In this document: positions 34,631-46,095 of the stretch, one piece after another
Layout of the letters: each line of letters starts with the position of its first letter
Position numbering within the stretch: position 1 is the first letter of the stretch
DNA from: Stomoxys calcitrans
Taxonomy: Eukaryota; Arthropoda; Insecta; Diptera; Muscidae
Direction of reading: 5' to 3'
Length of the DNA: 64,000 nucleotides
NCBI RefSeq assembly: GCF_963082655.1
Contig: NC_081552.1
Location: 199,900,894 to 199,964,893 of the forward strand
Program-made: the position numbers and the translations under genes
The notes under the pieces: generated by a model
The model's input: only the letters and a program-made list of their open reading frames with translations
The model's database searches: none
What the model was told of the DNA's origin: nothing

Positions 34631-35589
34631 AATGCTAAAATAGTTAAAAATTTCTTATAGAAACGCTCTTGATAATGTTGGAAATACCTTTATAGCTTTT
34701 CTAAATACCTTGAGTTTACCACATATTTTCCTATTCGATCTATGTTTGAAGAAATTTACATCCAAACTAAGATATACAAATTTGATCAAATTTTACATTT
34801 ACATGGAATTCTTTGAACCAGGTTAACTTTCCATAAATTTGGCATGTGATATCCACAATTTAGAATATACCAAGTTATAAGTTGAAAATTACTACTTTTT
34901 AATTAATTTTCATAAAATTCTTTGAGATTTTGTTTTTGTTGTTTCCATGCTAACAACATTCAGCAATACCAATTTTAAACTCTGTTCACAAGTCATGATA
35001 ATCTCAATACCTTTTGCCATACTATTCGCATTTCGGCAGCAGCAGCAATCTGTAGGAGAAAATTCACATGAAGTCATATGAATACAAAAAACAGAAATTA
35101 TATTCTGCTCCGTCATCGGCTTAATGCAATTTGCATTTCGTATCCTTTCTGTTGTTTTTACTCTTAACTTTTTGTTATTTTAATACTGCAGTATTTTCCA
35201 AGACAAGGAAAGACATGGAAAACAAACCAAGCCCAGCATACTCAGACAATAAAACTAAAGACCGTTGGGAAAAGGGATACCAAACTGGCTTCTGCATAAC
35301 TTTGTAAGAGGACTGCTATATATGTTTCTGGTCTAGGCGACACTAAGTGCAGCCAGGTGCTGTCTGACATTTCCATTGCAAAGTTTGACGCTTTCTAGCC
35401 TAATCGTACTTATTACGTTGTGAAAAACTAGTTTAATGAGGTCGTCCAAAACCGGCCGTTGTACCAGAGAATATTGACGCCGTGCCTGAACTTATATAGC
35501 AAGCTAGAGGTTGTAACGTGGTTTTGTTGAAGGCTGAGGTAAGTTCAGTCGTCTCCAGGGTCAAACTAAGGACCCATAAACCTTAAGTG
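34631..35589. other. Mostly unassigned; one weak exon candidate
   Basis: Bases 34795-34870 resemble the flank of the hAT insertion at 28895-28967. At 35192-35303 a good acceptor (TTATTTTAATACTGCAG) and donor (TTT|GTAAGA) enclose a stretch open in two frames. Its exit phase does not match the other candidate exons, so I do not call it. Confidence 0.35.
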
Positions 35590-36450
35590 ATAACACAAGT
35601 TAATTAGAATCGTTTTTGATAACCCCTTTTAGTGTAGAACTTCCAAAAGCTTAACCTAGAATCTTAAAAACTAGATTATGAAGTTTTGTAAAGATTGCTT
35701 GTAAAATTTCAGAATAGGTCCCCTTCTGCAAAGAAAGTACTAAAGTGCCAAGAATAACAATGCATCGAAAATTAAGTCGCCCCATATATATTTTCAAGGT
35801 ATGTTTTAGAAACTATTTTGCACTTTTTGGTGCCAAGATATACGAATTTTGAATAGATCATTTAGCCACCCATTATATATTTCCTACATGTGTCTACATG
35901 CCAAATTTCAGACCTCTAGCTCCATCTGCAATGAAATTACTTAATGGTAACAATTACGGTACTAAATGTACGTTTCCTCCCTTTACGAGTACTATTTTTC
36001 CATTTTTTCTTTTCACCCTCATAATTTCCATTTTGGTACCATTTCGTACCTTTTTGGTCCTTTTTTTTAGTATCTAAATGTACAAATTTCCAAAAGTTTC
36101 ATAGTCATCCACTTATGGGTGCCAAAGTGTACCTAAGTTCGAAAACTCAGAGCTCTAGCTCAATTAACAAAGAAAGTAGCCAGTAGTACCAATTGCTGTA
36201 CTAAAGTACTATTTCTCCCACTTACGGTAGGATTTTCCAAAAATGTTTTCACCATACCTTGTTTTTTCTAAACGCTCTTTAACTTGAGCCCAAGAACACA
36301 ATTCTAGCAAATATGTACCTTTCGTACTTTTTAGTACCAAAACGTACGAATATCTAAAAATCTAGCTTTATAACCCAAGACCAACATTCGTGCAAAGTTT
36401 CATGATTCTAGCTTTTTAGTCAGGCAGCAATCGGTCAGTCACGTAACTCT
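35590..36450 (-). repeat. Family E repeat, inverted copy
   Basis: 'aactcagagctctagctcaa', 'tttggtaccatttcgtacct' and 'caaagtttcatgattctagc' are reverse complements of modules in 30620-32060. The two blocks are about 3.5 kb apart in opposite orientation. Confidence 0.75.
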
Positions 36451-36599
36451 TTTATATAAGTAGATATGACAATCTCTTCGCCACGGGTGAACAGGTTGTC
36501 GTCTTCGACCCTTACTTATGAGCGCTCAGTTGTAGCGGCGTCTCTTGAAGGATGGCTGGATTTAGCTCGACAAAGAGGGCTTCGCAAATTCTAGGCCCC

Positions 36600-37880
36600 C
36601 TTATTAACGCTTTTTGTAGGTGCAGTTGCCGACGGCAGGCGATTTATAGTTGATCAGGAACTTTTGGTGGGCATTGAGGCGGGCTGGGTTGATGTAATCT
36701 CGACGGTGAGACCTTCACTAATTCAAGGCCCCCTTGGTGCTTTTGGTCAGTTTGGTTATCCTCGATTTATAGTTGATTGAGAACTTTCGGTGGGCTTGGT
36801 AGAAGGCGTCGGTTTTCAGTGTCGGCTTCGGATGGTGTTTGCGATAAGTAGAGGGCGTTTTATTTTCAGACTCCCGTTGTTAGCTAATTGGGCACTGGCC
36901 TGGCTGACCTCAGGATCGTCGTGTTCGGTGGGAGCCGGAAAACTGGTTGGCGGATACGATGACGACATCGGTGGTAGGCAAAGGCAAGTGCGCTCTATAC
37001 CTATGGAGATATAATTTACATTCGGGATTTCATGTACCGCTACTACAAGGTCTACGGGAAAAACGATCATAAGTAGGGGAACATTCGTGACAACAACTAT
37101 CTACGGCCGGCAATTCTATCTAAAGATGTAAGTGTATGTTTCATGTACCGCTACTACAAAGTCTACGGGATAAACGATCTTAAGTAGGGGAGGATTCGTG
37201 ACAACAATTCCCTACGGCCGGCAATTCTATCTAAAGATGTAACTGGGCGCGGATGCGAGCTTAGCGTTGATACAACTAGGTTTGGATGCAAGCTAAGTGC
37301 GGATGCGAACTAAGCGCGGATGCGCGAGGGCTATTGGACCCGGGCCCTCCCCAAAATTCTATTTTTCGAATGCAAGCGCGTATACGTACTTATTATTGTT
37401 GTAGTTCTAAAATGACCCCCCCCCCCCCCCCAAAAAAAAAAAAAAAAAAAAATCCTGGCTATGTCCCTGTCCCGGATGAAGGGTATTTATTGTGTTCTCA
37501 AGACGTGGTTATTAACGCATCTCTAGCGGAGGAATGCATTAGGAAGAGGGAACTCCGCTGGTGCGGATGCGAACAGCTATGTGCGGAAGCGAAATAAGCG
37601 CGGATGCAACTAAGTGCGGATGCAGGCTAAGTGTTGTTGCAAACTAAGCGCGGATACGCGAGGGATATCGGACCCGGGCCCTACCCAAAATTAAATTTTT
37701 CGAATATTAGCGCGTATACGTACTTATTATTGTTTTGTATTTCTAATATGCCCCCTCCCCCACAAAAAAAATCCTGGCTACGTCCCTGTCCCTGAAGGGT
37801 ATTTGTTGAGTTCTCAAGGCGTGGTTATTAATGCATCTCTACCGGAGGGATGCATTAGAAAGAGGGAACTCCGCTGGGAG
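36600..37880. repeat. Cluster of local duplications of unknown type, with hAT-like right ends
   Basis: 'cgatttatagttgat' blocks recur at about 36650 and 36765. A roughly 110-bp block ('catgtaccgctactacaa', 'acggccggcaattctatcta') is duplicated in tandem at 37030-37140 and 37141-37240. A third block (GGACCCGGGCCCT...TCCTGGCTA(C/T)GTCCCTG...'agagggaactccgctg') recurs 319 bp apart at 37330-37560 and 37670-37880. The latter carries the hAT-like right end of 32833. Confidence 0.75.
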
Positions 37881-38269
37881 TTCCACTGTTTTGTGGATCA
37901 GGTACTTCTGAAAAAAGGGTGATGATAGATGCCCACACGAAATCCATATCGCTTTCATTCTACTATTACTGATCACGTTCAGGAAAACCAAAGTTAAACT
38001 GTATTGGCATAAACCCCAGAAAGACTTTAGTTCGCACCATTCACTAGGATACGTAAACTGAGCGTTTTCAGGTTGCCTGTCTTAGATGACATAAGGTTCA
38101 GAAAGAAGGATTTGAAGTTCCACCGGATCATCGTTGGATGTGTGGCAACAAAGATTCGCCCTTAGGGTGAGGAAGAGGGAAACCTAACGTTACTCTACAT
38201 TATGTTTCTTTAAATTAGGGAGCCATATATGCTTTTAACGTGTGTAAATCAGATCTTAGCGATGCTGAT

Positions 38270-38380
38270 GGTACCGAAGACGAAATCGACGCGTGAGTGG
38301 CTGCCCCATCAGACAGTCACTATATATATGGACAGTTAGGTGGCTAGGAAAGCTCTGACATCGGGTTAGATCCAAACCAA
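38270..38380 (+). pseudogene. Possible LINE RNase H remnant
   Basis: The + frame reads TIYMDS*VARKALTSG, resembling the second RNase H motif (Y-x-D-S-Q-A-A) with CAG changed to TAG. No other motif supports it. Confidence 0.3.
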
Positions 38381-38525
38381 ATTTTCGAATTATGAGTAAG
38401 ACTGTCAGGCACAAAGCTGCAGGCTTTCAAGGCCAGAATTCCCTGCCCCGTGCCAACTCTTTGGTAGGGTAGACGCTTTCTACTATGACTACGTGAATTG
38501 GGCGTGAGCTGATACTTTGAGTTCC

Positions 38526-39017
38526 TTATTCAGCCAGGGTGAATTAAAGTTTACCTATAGGAAAATCTTATTCAGCCAGGCTGAATTAAAGTTTACCTAT
38601 AGGAAAACCTTATTCAGCCAGGCTGAATTAAAGTTTACCTATAGGAAAACCTTATTCAGCCAGGCTGAATTAAAGTTTACCTATAGGAAAACCTTATTCA
38701 GCCAGGCTGAATTAAAGTTTACCTATAGGAAAACCTTATTCAGCCAGGCTGAATTAAAGTTTACCTATAGGAAAACCTTATTCAGCCAGGCTGAATTAAA
38801 GTTTACCTATAGGAAAACCTTATTCAGCCAGGCTGAATTAAAGTTTACCTATAGGAAAACCTTATTCAGCCAGGCTGAATTAAAGTTTACCTATAGGAAA
38901 ACCTTATTCAGCCAGGCTGAATTAAAGTTTACCTATAGGAAAACCTTATTCAGCCAGACTGAATTAAAGTTTACCTATAGGAAAATCTTATTCAGCCAGC
39001 CTGAATTAAAGTTTACC
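38526..39017 (+). repeat. 42-bp satellite, 11.7 nearly identical copies
   Basis: The unit encodes LFSQAELKFTYRKT if read in frame. Nine consecutive central copies are identical at protein level, and only the first, eleventh and last differ (Gly, Thr, Pro for Ala). Each unit contains ATTCAGCC-A-GGCTGAAT, a perfect 8+1+8 inverted repeat. A 225-codon ORF (38517-39194) runs through and beyond it. I treat this as satellite read-through because the rest of the ORF has no motif. Confidence 0.95.
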
Positions 39018-39564
39018 CAAAACTTTTTACCCTTTTTTAACTTTTTCCGTTTCGTTTATTGTATATATGTATATATCAGAGCTCTTGTGTGCTTTTTTGC
39101 GATTGCGTTTGTAAGGACAAAGAACACCCCAGCCTTGCCTGGTAGAGAATTGGTTAAAACAAACATTTTTATGACATTGCTTGAGTTCTTTTGAAAGTCA
39201 AATCTTTCTTCGTGTGCGAATAAACTTGACAGTTGTATTTGTTTTTTGCTGTTTGATGTTTTCTTTCAAGTGTGTTATTGTTATTCTTTGGATACAAAGG
39301 ATTGACATATTATATTGTGCAAATGCAGATGGTATGTCTTGTTAATTTAATATTTGTTTTTAATAATATGGGTAAACTTTATTTCACTGTTTTTATCAAT
39401 TTTAAAGCCATTCTCAATATAAAACTTATAGTTGAAAAAACATTGATCAGGAAATTTTAAATATTTAAACAGAATAAAACTTGGGTTTTCCTGCACATTC
39501 TCTGTCGCTACTGTGTTATTACAAAGGACTTAAATTGTCTAAGAGAGTATTCGAAAAAGTCTAA
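39018..39564. other. Unassigned AT-rich stretch
   Basis: Nothing recognised apart from the end of the satellite ORF. Confidence 0.4.
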
Positions 39565-39745
39565 CGCTTAACCTTAGCTGCATAATCAATTTTAGTTCTC
39601 CATTCTATGTCACTGAACTGCTTCAAGTCTGGTATCGTATCCAAGTCAAAGTGTCGAAGGAAATGCTTCAACGTTCTCGTCGGACTTATAAAACTTTCAC
39701 TTGCCCGACCTATTCTGCAAAGATGTGCCTGTTTCCCTATATGTT
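39565..39745 (-). pseudogene. LINE L4 C-terminal remnant
   Basis: The reverse strand reads AHLCRIGRASESFI, LKHFLRHFDLDTIPDLKQFS and DIEWRT, matching the zinc-knuckle end of L4 at 29340-29560 with a gap. Confidence 0.6.
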
Positions 39746-40254
39746 AACACTGAAATAGATGTTGTCAAAGCTTTTAAGACTAGAGCCAAAGATCAGCAAT
39801 GTAAATTAAGGATGTCCAATTTTCCAATTTATTAGGGAAACAATTCCGTTGGTGAAAAATTGTTTACTTGATATTAAGGAGTTGTTATCTTAAATGGTAG
39901 ACTTTTCGTCTTATCATTAAAGAAACGAACTGACGAAATGTCTGTAAGAAATAACAAAAGGAAAGTTGTTTCCTTTGTATATAGCGTCTAATGTTTAAAG
40001 TTAGCAACTCTATTTTAGAGATTAGCTTCTTTGGCTTCAAATTATTGCCAGTATCCTTCGATCAAGGAAAAAATCGTTAATAATCTGCACCGTTTCTTTT
40101 GTGCGTAAGATACGAAAAACCCTGCTGATGCCCTTCTTCTCTCATGGGATTTTTCGTTGTATTTGCCACTGTTTTACTGCTATGCAGTGTTCGGGCTTTC
40201 ATCGTCCACGATCTTAACTAGGCGTTTTCCAAGTCTATTGATGGCAATCTCCCA

Positions 40255-40335
40255 TGTTGTTGTCATGTCATGTCCATGTTGTTGCCATGTCATGTCCATG
40301 TTGTTGGCATGTCATGTCATGTTCATGCTGTTGCC
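40255..40335 (+). repeat. 22-bp minisatellite, about 3.5 copies
   Basis: The unit CCATGTTGTTGCCATGTCAT plus GT repeats with few changes. The surrounding 39746-40585 shows nothing else recognisable. Confidence 0.85.
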
Positions 40336-40585
40336 ATCGGATGTTATCATCCCCATCAAGCCATCCTTTGGATCTGGTAGATGGATTTTGAAGCGTCTAC
40401 TAGACCGTAACACCATATATGTCTGACAACGCATGGCATTTGGGTTCCAAAACATTTGCCAATGGCCCTCTTGCAGATGTGTAGTAAAAGAGTTGAGTGT
40501 TGGATTTAAGGTTATTTTTCCTGCATTATGCGATTTCAATAAATGGAACATTTTCTTCCCTCGCAGAATACAGGTGCCATAGATG

Positions 40586-40738
40586 TTAGGTTAGGTTAGG
40601 TTAGGTAAGAGTGGTAGTCCTTTACAGACTCACTTAGACAATTTTAAGTCCATTGTGATATCACAGTAGCGACAGACCAAGGCTTCTGGCGGGAATCGAA
40701 CCCACGTCCCCTGCACTGGTAATCCAAGGCGGGGTTTG
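40586..40738 (-). mobile_element. SINE2 with (CCTAA)4 tail
   Basis: On the minus strand: CTTGGATTACCAGTGCAGGG, a B box in GTGGGTTCGATTCCCGCC, then CTGTGATATCACAATGGACT, 'gtctaagtgagtctg', and a (CCTAA)4 tail (TTAGG four times at 40586-40605). The 3' part matches the 3' end of LINE L6 at 52738-52815. The 5' side runs into a SINE1-like T-arm piece (40739-40775). Confidence 0.75.
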
Positions 40739-40920
40739 AATCCAGGCGTTCGGGTTCAATGTGGTCTCCACCATATTACAGCTGCTTAAGTTATATAATT
40801 CAAATGCTATATTGCAAATACTTTCTGTGTTTTATTTTAGTCCCTGCCAGTGCAATTCAGATGTTCTGGATAGAAGTTTAGTGCAACGTTGTTATTGTTG
40901 TTGTAGCAGTTTCTCGTGTT

Positions 40921-41488
40921 CTATCTATCGTATGCTTGATTCTGTTGAGTGTCAAGATCCAGGAACTCTGCGACTAAGATGGGGTGGGAGCTGGGTCTGA
41001 GTCGAGTGGGTCTGGCTGGGCTGTTAAACGGGTGACGTGTATCGTGCGGTCCCTGGTCACAATCGGTACATACATCTTGCACGTCGGCATCAATCCTTGC
41101 TCTGTGGGAGTTGAGGCGGCTGCATCTGCCGGAACTTAATTGAGCCAGAATTACTCTGGTTTGACGGGGGAGATAAATTTCTTCAGATGGAATAGCGGGC
41201 GGTTGTTCTCCAAGGAGTACATTCACCCGGTAGCTATTTACCGCCTCTGCTACCGTGTCTGCATGAATGTTGTCTAGACCCGCTTGATGTGCCGCTTAGT
41301 GTAGACGTTCTCTCTCGTAGCGAAGAACTTCACGCTCTAGAACATGCAAATCTACCTTAAGGCTTCTGGGCAGTGGATATCTATCCACAAGATGATGATT
41401 TGGGTGGTCACAGAGAGGGCGGCATTCTGACAGATCTGAATATTATTCCACTGCGTGTCACAAAGCTTACATACTAACCTCCTAAGAC
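40921..41488 (-). pseudogene. J1 jockey-type LINE, 3' part (zinc knuckle)
   Basis: The reverse frame reads NVLLGEQPPAIPSEEIYLPR, QTRVILAQLSSGRCSRLNSH, CTDCDQGPHDTRHPFNSPAR (the last knuckle Cys is Ser) and FLDLDTQQNQAYDR. Upstream frames carry the HPNHHL thumb region. It is collinear with 41771-42990 (same strand, correct order), so these are probably two parts of one element. Confidence 0.85.
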
Positions 41489-41770
41489 CATCGTAGCGCA
41501 GAGGTTAGCATGTCCGCCTATGATGCCGAAGGGCTAGGTTTGAATCCTGGCGAGACCATCAGAAAATTTTTTCAGCGGTGGTTTTCCCCTCCTAATGCTA
41601 GCAACATTTGTAAGGTACTATGTCATGTAAAACTTCTCTCCAAAAAGGTGCCGCACACCGCCACGCCGTTCGGACTCGGCTATAAGAAGAAGGCGCCTTA
41701 TCATTGAGCTTAAACTTCAATCGGACTGCACTCATTGATATGCGAGAAGTTTGCCCCTGTTCCGTCTTAT
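41489..41770 (+). mobile_element. SINE1 lying between two parts of a J1 LINE
   Basis: Head ATCGTAGCGCAGAGGTTAGC, B box GGTTTGAATCCTGGCGAGAC (one change), full body and the start of the tail ('gagaagtttgcccctgttcc'). The last about 30 bp are missing. It occupies the place of the LINE RT palm segment. Confidence 0.88.
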
Positions 41771-42990
41771 CCCCAAATTCCACAAATGACTGACGACCAC
41801 ACAGATAATTCGCGACTCAGCGTTTCAGGCCTGGCTGGAGGGACGTGTTGGCGATGCTCTCAATAAGTTTGGCATGGCTGACCGTGTCGAATGCCTTCGA
41901 TAGGTCCTGTTCCACCAGAACCGTCCTATCACATGGCCTGGGCTGATTGAAGCCACGGCAAATGTGTGTGGTGATGGCATGCAAAGAAGTTATTGTGATA
42001 TGCAGTCTTCGAAATCCATGTTGATGCTCGGCGAATGGAAATTCTCCTACGAGGCTCGGGAGGAGTAATACCTCAAGCGTCTTTGCTACTGGTGAGAGGA
42101 GGGAGATCGTTCTGTACGACTCCCCTAAAACTCGGATCCTTTCCGGGCTTCAGTAGTGGGATCACTATGCCCATTTTCCAGACATCGGGAACTATAAGAG
42201 TGTTCAAAGACAGGCTGAGGACAGTAGTAAGATGCTCAATTCTTGCTAAATCCAGATTCTTCAGCACCATTGTAGAGATTCCGTCGGAGCCCAACGCTTT
42301 GGATGATTTGGCGTCACGGATAACATTCGTAACTTCGGCCACGGCTCAGCTCAGAGACCACGAATACGGTGAATGGCTCTCCTCCTTGCCCTGTCTTTCT
42401 CGGGATGCCCAATAAATTGACGGTTGAACAACCTCTCTTGGGATCAGTCACGGTTACGTTGCCAAAAGTGACCGAAGTCCTGTCATCCCGTCTACCAGGG
42501 TTCGGGAGTGACTTAACAGTAGACCACAGCTTTTCTAAACTGGTACCTAAATTACATTGCTCCAAGTGTTCCAGCCACAAATTCCGCCCATGTTCATTGA
42601 CTCCCCTTTTTATTTCCAGATTCAGCTCGCTGATTCTGGGATTAGTGGGGTCTGTACAATGAATCCCATCACGCTCGTCTTCGAGTACCACTGCCTGCGC
42701 CGGGAAATTGGGCCGCACTTGGGGTATTCGACCTTCTGGTATAAAGCGAGCGGCTGCTGCTTTAATGATGTCTCGGAATTTCCTCTAGATAACTGGCACA
42801 TCCGAGCGGGGTGTCAGTTCACTGAAGCGGCGATTGGTGTACTCTCTGAAACGTCCGGCGCTCAGAGGTTATGAAGTCGGGTGGTCAGTCGATGGCGAGA
42901 ATTATGGGGAGGTGGTCTGACCCCAAAGAGATGACGGCTTGTCAGGATACGTCACTCAGGAGATCAAAGTTGTCCTGAATAGTTATCGAA
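41771..42990 (-). pseudogene. J1 jockey-type LINE, 5' part (endonuclease end and RT N-terminus)
   Basis: Reverse strand, in order: SLGSDHLPIILAIDWPPDF near 42890-42930 (the endonuclease SDH box), NLEIKRGVNEHGRNLWLEH, 'WSTVKSLPNPGRRDDRTSV', KSSKALGSDGISTMVLKNLD, VPDVWKMGIVIPLLKPGKDP, HGFRRLHITITSLHAITTHI, LVEQDLSKAFDTVSHAKL (RT motif A Asp intact) and NYLCGRQSFVEF. Frameshifts occur between blocks. The YADD region is absent: the SINE1 begins there. Confidence 0.88.
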
Positions 42991-43059
42991 AACATGCCAT
43001 AACAGATAATAATAACCGATTAACCATCATTTGCACTTTATAGTACTAAAATAAAACAC

Positions 43060-43310
43060 AGCAATCATAAAAGAAGGCGTAAGGGTCTAAGACCAACTCC
43101 TAATTCTAACATATTTCGGTCCAATTAAAAAAATGATTGAAACAAATAATTTTCTAATTGATAAAGAAAAAAATTTCAATCACATATTTTGCTGAAATTC
43201 TTTTCAGATTTGATTAAAAAATGTATGGCATCAATTAATTTTTTAATTGAAAACTAAAAAAATTTTAATGATCGAACAACTTTTTTAGCCATATTCAGTT
43301 TGAGTATCGG
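43060..43310. repeat. AT-rich imperfect inverted repeat block
   Basis: CAATTAATTTTTTAATTGAAA (about 43234) recurs as CAATTAATTTGTTAATTGAAA near 43704, on the other side of a family B/C element. This suggests that the element inserted into, or is bounded by, such sequence. Confidence 0.45.
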
Positions 43311-43690
43311 GGCCCTTAGCACAACTTTCTTTTTTAAATTTCAGCGACATCTGATAAAAGTGCGCCTGTTACGGGCTTAAGACCCTTCATTGCCAAATCG
43401 GTCTATATGACAGCTATATCCAAAATAAAGTACGATTGGGCTCATTTAAGGGACTTAACCTGCGTATAGAACAAATACGAGCCTGGGCAAATTTTCAACT
43501 CAATATCTTAATTTTTAAGGACTGTAGCGTGATTACAACCGATGGACATATGGACGGACGGACACACAAACGGACATCATTAAATCGCCTGAGAGTTTTG
43601 CGATGATCCGAAATATATATACCTTATAGGGTCGGATATGAATATTTCGATGTTTCGCAAGCGGAATGACTAAATGAATATAGTGGTGGG
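43310..43690 (-). repeat. Family B-like element, partial
   Basis: 'atttcagcgacatctgataa', CCAAATCGGTCTATATGACA, 'gacggacggacacacaaacg' and 'atatataccttatagggtcg', ending in ATATAGTGGTGGGTGAAAT. Confidence 0.7.
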
Positions 43691-43754
43691 TGAAATAATT
43701 GAATCAATTAATTTGTTAATTGAAAACGATTTTATTTTCGTTGTTTCATTAATC

Positions 43755-43885
43755 TGCCAAAGAGAAGGGATACAGTCAGTCCGTATGTCTCCCCTTTGGG
43801 AGATTAATGAAGAATATGCGAAATCAATGACCAAGCCATAGTAGGCACGGATTGTATTTTCAATTACATTTTTAATTGAGATTTT
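43755..43885 (+). repeat. Dispersed repeat G
   Basis: 'ccaaagagaagggatacag', 'cctttgggagattaatgaag' and 'accaagccatagtaggca' recur at 45005-45030 (start only) and 45205-45345. It contains an internal inverted repeat (AAGGGATAC.../...CTCCCTTTGG-like). Confidence 0.65.
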
Positions 43886-43899
43886 TTTGCGATTCGATA

Positions 43900-44995
43900 T
43901 TTGACATTCTTGTGGTCAAGGTACAGATCGCATTTGTTGTTCGATTATCATAAGATTTTGCACAAGTCACTTCTTGGTCCAAGGACGATCGCCATTGATT
44001 TTGAACAAAATCGGTTCAGATTTAGATCTAGCTCCCATATATATATATATTTCATCCGATACGACCTTTTAAGGCTCTATTAGCCATTATTTTGTTATGA
44101 TATTTGCAAAAATTTGCAAAAAAAAAATGGTTCTTTCTAATGTTTCAACATGTGGGTGTAATTTTATCAAAATCGGTTCAGTTTTAGATATATCTTTTAT
44201 CCGATATGACATTTTTAGGCTCTAGAAGCCATAATTTTCCGATCTTTACAAAATTTAGCTCAAGGCGTTCTATTTAACGTTCCAAAATGTGTGCATGATT
44301 TTATAAAAATAGTTTCCCATATAGATATTTCATCCGAAACGACATTTTAAGGCCCTAGTAACCATCATTTTAGTCCGATTTGACCCCTTGCTTCCCTGGA
44401 CGCCTTAAGTTTTGTCCGATTTAGCAAAACATTTGCCCATAGTATTCTATTATAACTTCCAACAACTGTACCAAGTACAATCCAAATCGGTCTATAACCT
44501 GATATAGCTCCCATATAAACCGATCTCCCGATTTGACTTCTTGAGCTCCTGGAAGCGGCAATTTTTGTCCGATTTAGCTATAATTTTGCACGCAATGTTT
44601 TGTTAGGACTTCCAACAAGTACTTCGGTATATATATATACCTGATATAGCTTCCATATAAACCGTTCTGCCGATTTGCGTTCTGCCAATATGATTTGCGG
44701 CTTGACAAGCCACAATTTTTGCCCGATTTGGTTGTGATGTACTGTTACGATTTCCAACAACTGTGCAAAGTACGGTCCAATTCAGACCATAACCTGATAT
44801 AGCTCCCATCTCTCGATTATCCTTTTTCGTTTCCTGGAAGCTTTAATTTTTTGCTGCTTTGACAGAATTTTGGTATATAGAATAAAATTATGCACTTCCA
44901 CCTAATTTAGTTTGTATTCATTTTAGCGGAATCCATGGTGGTAGGTTACCAAGATCCGGCCCCGCTGAACTTGGCACGCGTTTACTTGTTTATAT
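43900..44995 (+). mobile_element. Family C element
   Basis: Units with 'aatcggttcagatttag', ATCTAGCTCCCATATATAT, then GATATAGCTCCCATATAAAC and CGATCTCCCGATTTGACTTC. The right end reads 'ccatggtggtaggttacc', GGCCCCGCTGAACTTGGCAC and 'gcgtttacttgttt'. Short ORFs are unit read-through. Confidence 0.8.
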
Positions 44996-45345
44996 TAACC
45001 ATCCAAAGAGAAGGGATACTGCAAATGCAGAGATTTGAGTGAAATTTCCCTTGTGATGTTCTGTTACGATTTCCAACAACTATGCAAAGTACGGTCCTAA
45101 TCAGACCATAACCTGATATAGCTCCCATCTCTCGATTATCCTTTTTCGTTTCCCAGAATCTTTAATTTTCAGCCCCGCTGAACATAGCACGCTTTTACTT
45201 GTTTCCATTAACCATCCAAAGAGGAGGGATACAGCAGATACTGATACAGTATCTCTCTCCTTTGGGAGTTTAATGAAGAATATATGAGATCAATGAGCAA
45301 GCCATAGAAGACCATCATAACGGATTTTATTTTCAGTTGAATTTT
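44996..45345 (+). repeat. Repeat G copies with a short family C end between them
   Basis: Repeat G begins at 45005. A family C right-end duplicate ('gattatcctttttcgtttcc', 'cagccccgctgaacatagca', 'cgcttttacttgttt') lies at 45060-45205, and a better repeat G at 45205-45345. The block 44800-45000 is thus partly duplicated just downstream. Confidence 0.65.
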
Positions 45346-46095
45346 TTTTTTTCTGTGTCCATATTTTCCATAAATTCACTTACTTCTCTTATGTATAGTA
45401 TCATAAAAGATGTGGCAGCTAGATAATTGTGTTATATATTTTTGGGGGAAATTTTAAACTTTTCAAGGTACAACATGATTCGAAACATTTAAATGTTATG
45501 GAATTGATAAAACGATACATAACATAGGGGTATGTTGCTCTATTTTGGGTTCAGCGTTTTGCTGCTTTATCGACTTGTGTGAAGATATGTATGGGTTATT
45601 GTTATGCCCCTAAAAATATGCAATATTTTAAAATACATTTGCATTAAAACCTTAAGTATATGCTATAGCTAGTACTTTAACATAACTTTTTGATTACATG
45701 TGCTGTTGAATGGTTATATTTGCTTGAGTTATTCCCCCGCTTAATACCCTTTGAAGTTTCCTTATGGCATGAAGAAAATTTCCGATTTCCACACGCACTC
45801 TTCTTTTCTCTCTCCATCCTACCCCCCATCCACCCAATGTTTGCTATGACTTGAACTATGAATTTGTCATAACTAATTGTTATCCTTGTTAACCCACCTT
45901 GTGTTTAACCCGAAATGCATGATGCATAACAACTTTGAGCATGTCTATGAGAATAAATAAATAAGCATAATCATTAAATACTGTCTATTGAATAACTATA
46001 CATGTGTGTGTACAAAAAAAAAATTATTTAAATAGTTTTGCATATACCATTATATTTAGATTTGTCCATGTATTTTGATAAATTTACTAAAATAG
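45346..46095 (+). other. AT-rich unique sequence of a putative intron
   Basis: No transposon signature. It precedes the AG-free tract. Confidence 0.4.

Noticed and set aside
35192..35303. Exon with good acceptor and GTAAGA donor
   Set aside because: The exit phase does not match the other exon candidates, two frames are open, and there is no similarity to a known protein.
40586..40605. Chromosome-end telomere repeat
   Set aside because: Only four TTAGG units, and they form the tail of a SINE; internal retroposon ends elsewhere carry the same motif.
40841..40849. 9-nt phase-1 microexon after TTTTATTTTAG
   Set aside because: Too short to distinguish from chance, and the donor GTGCAA is poor.
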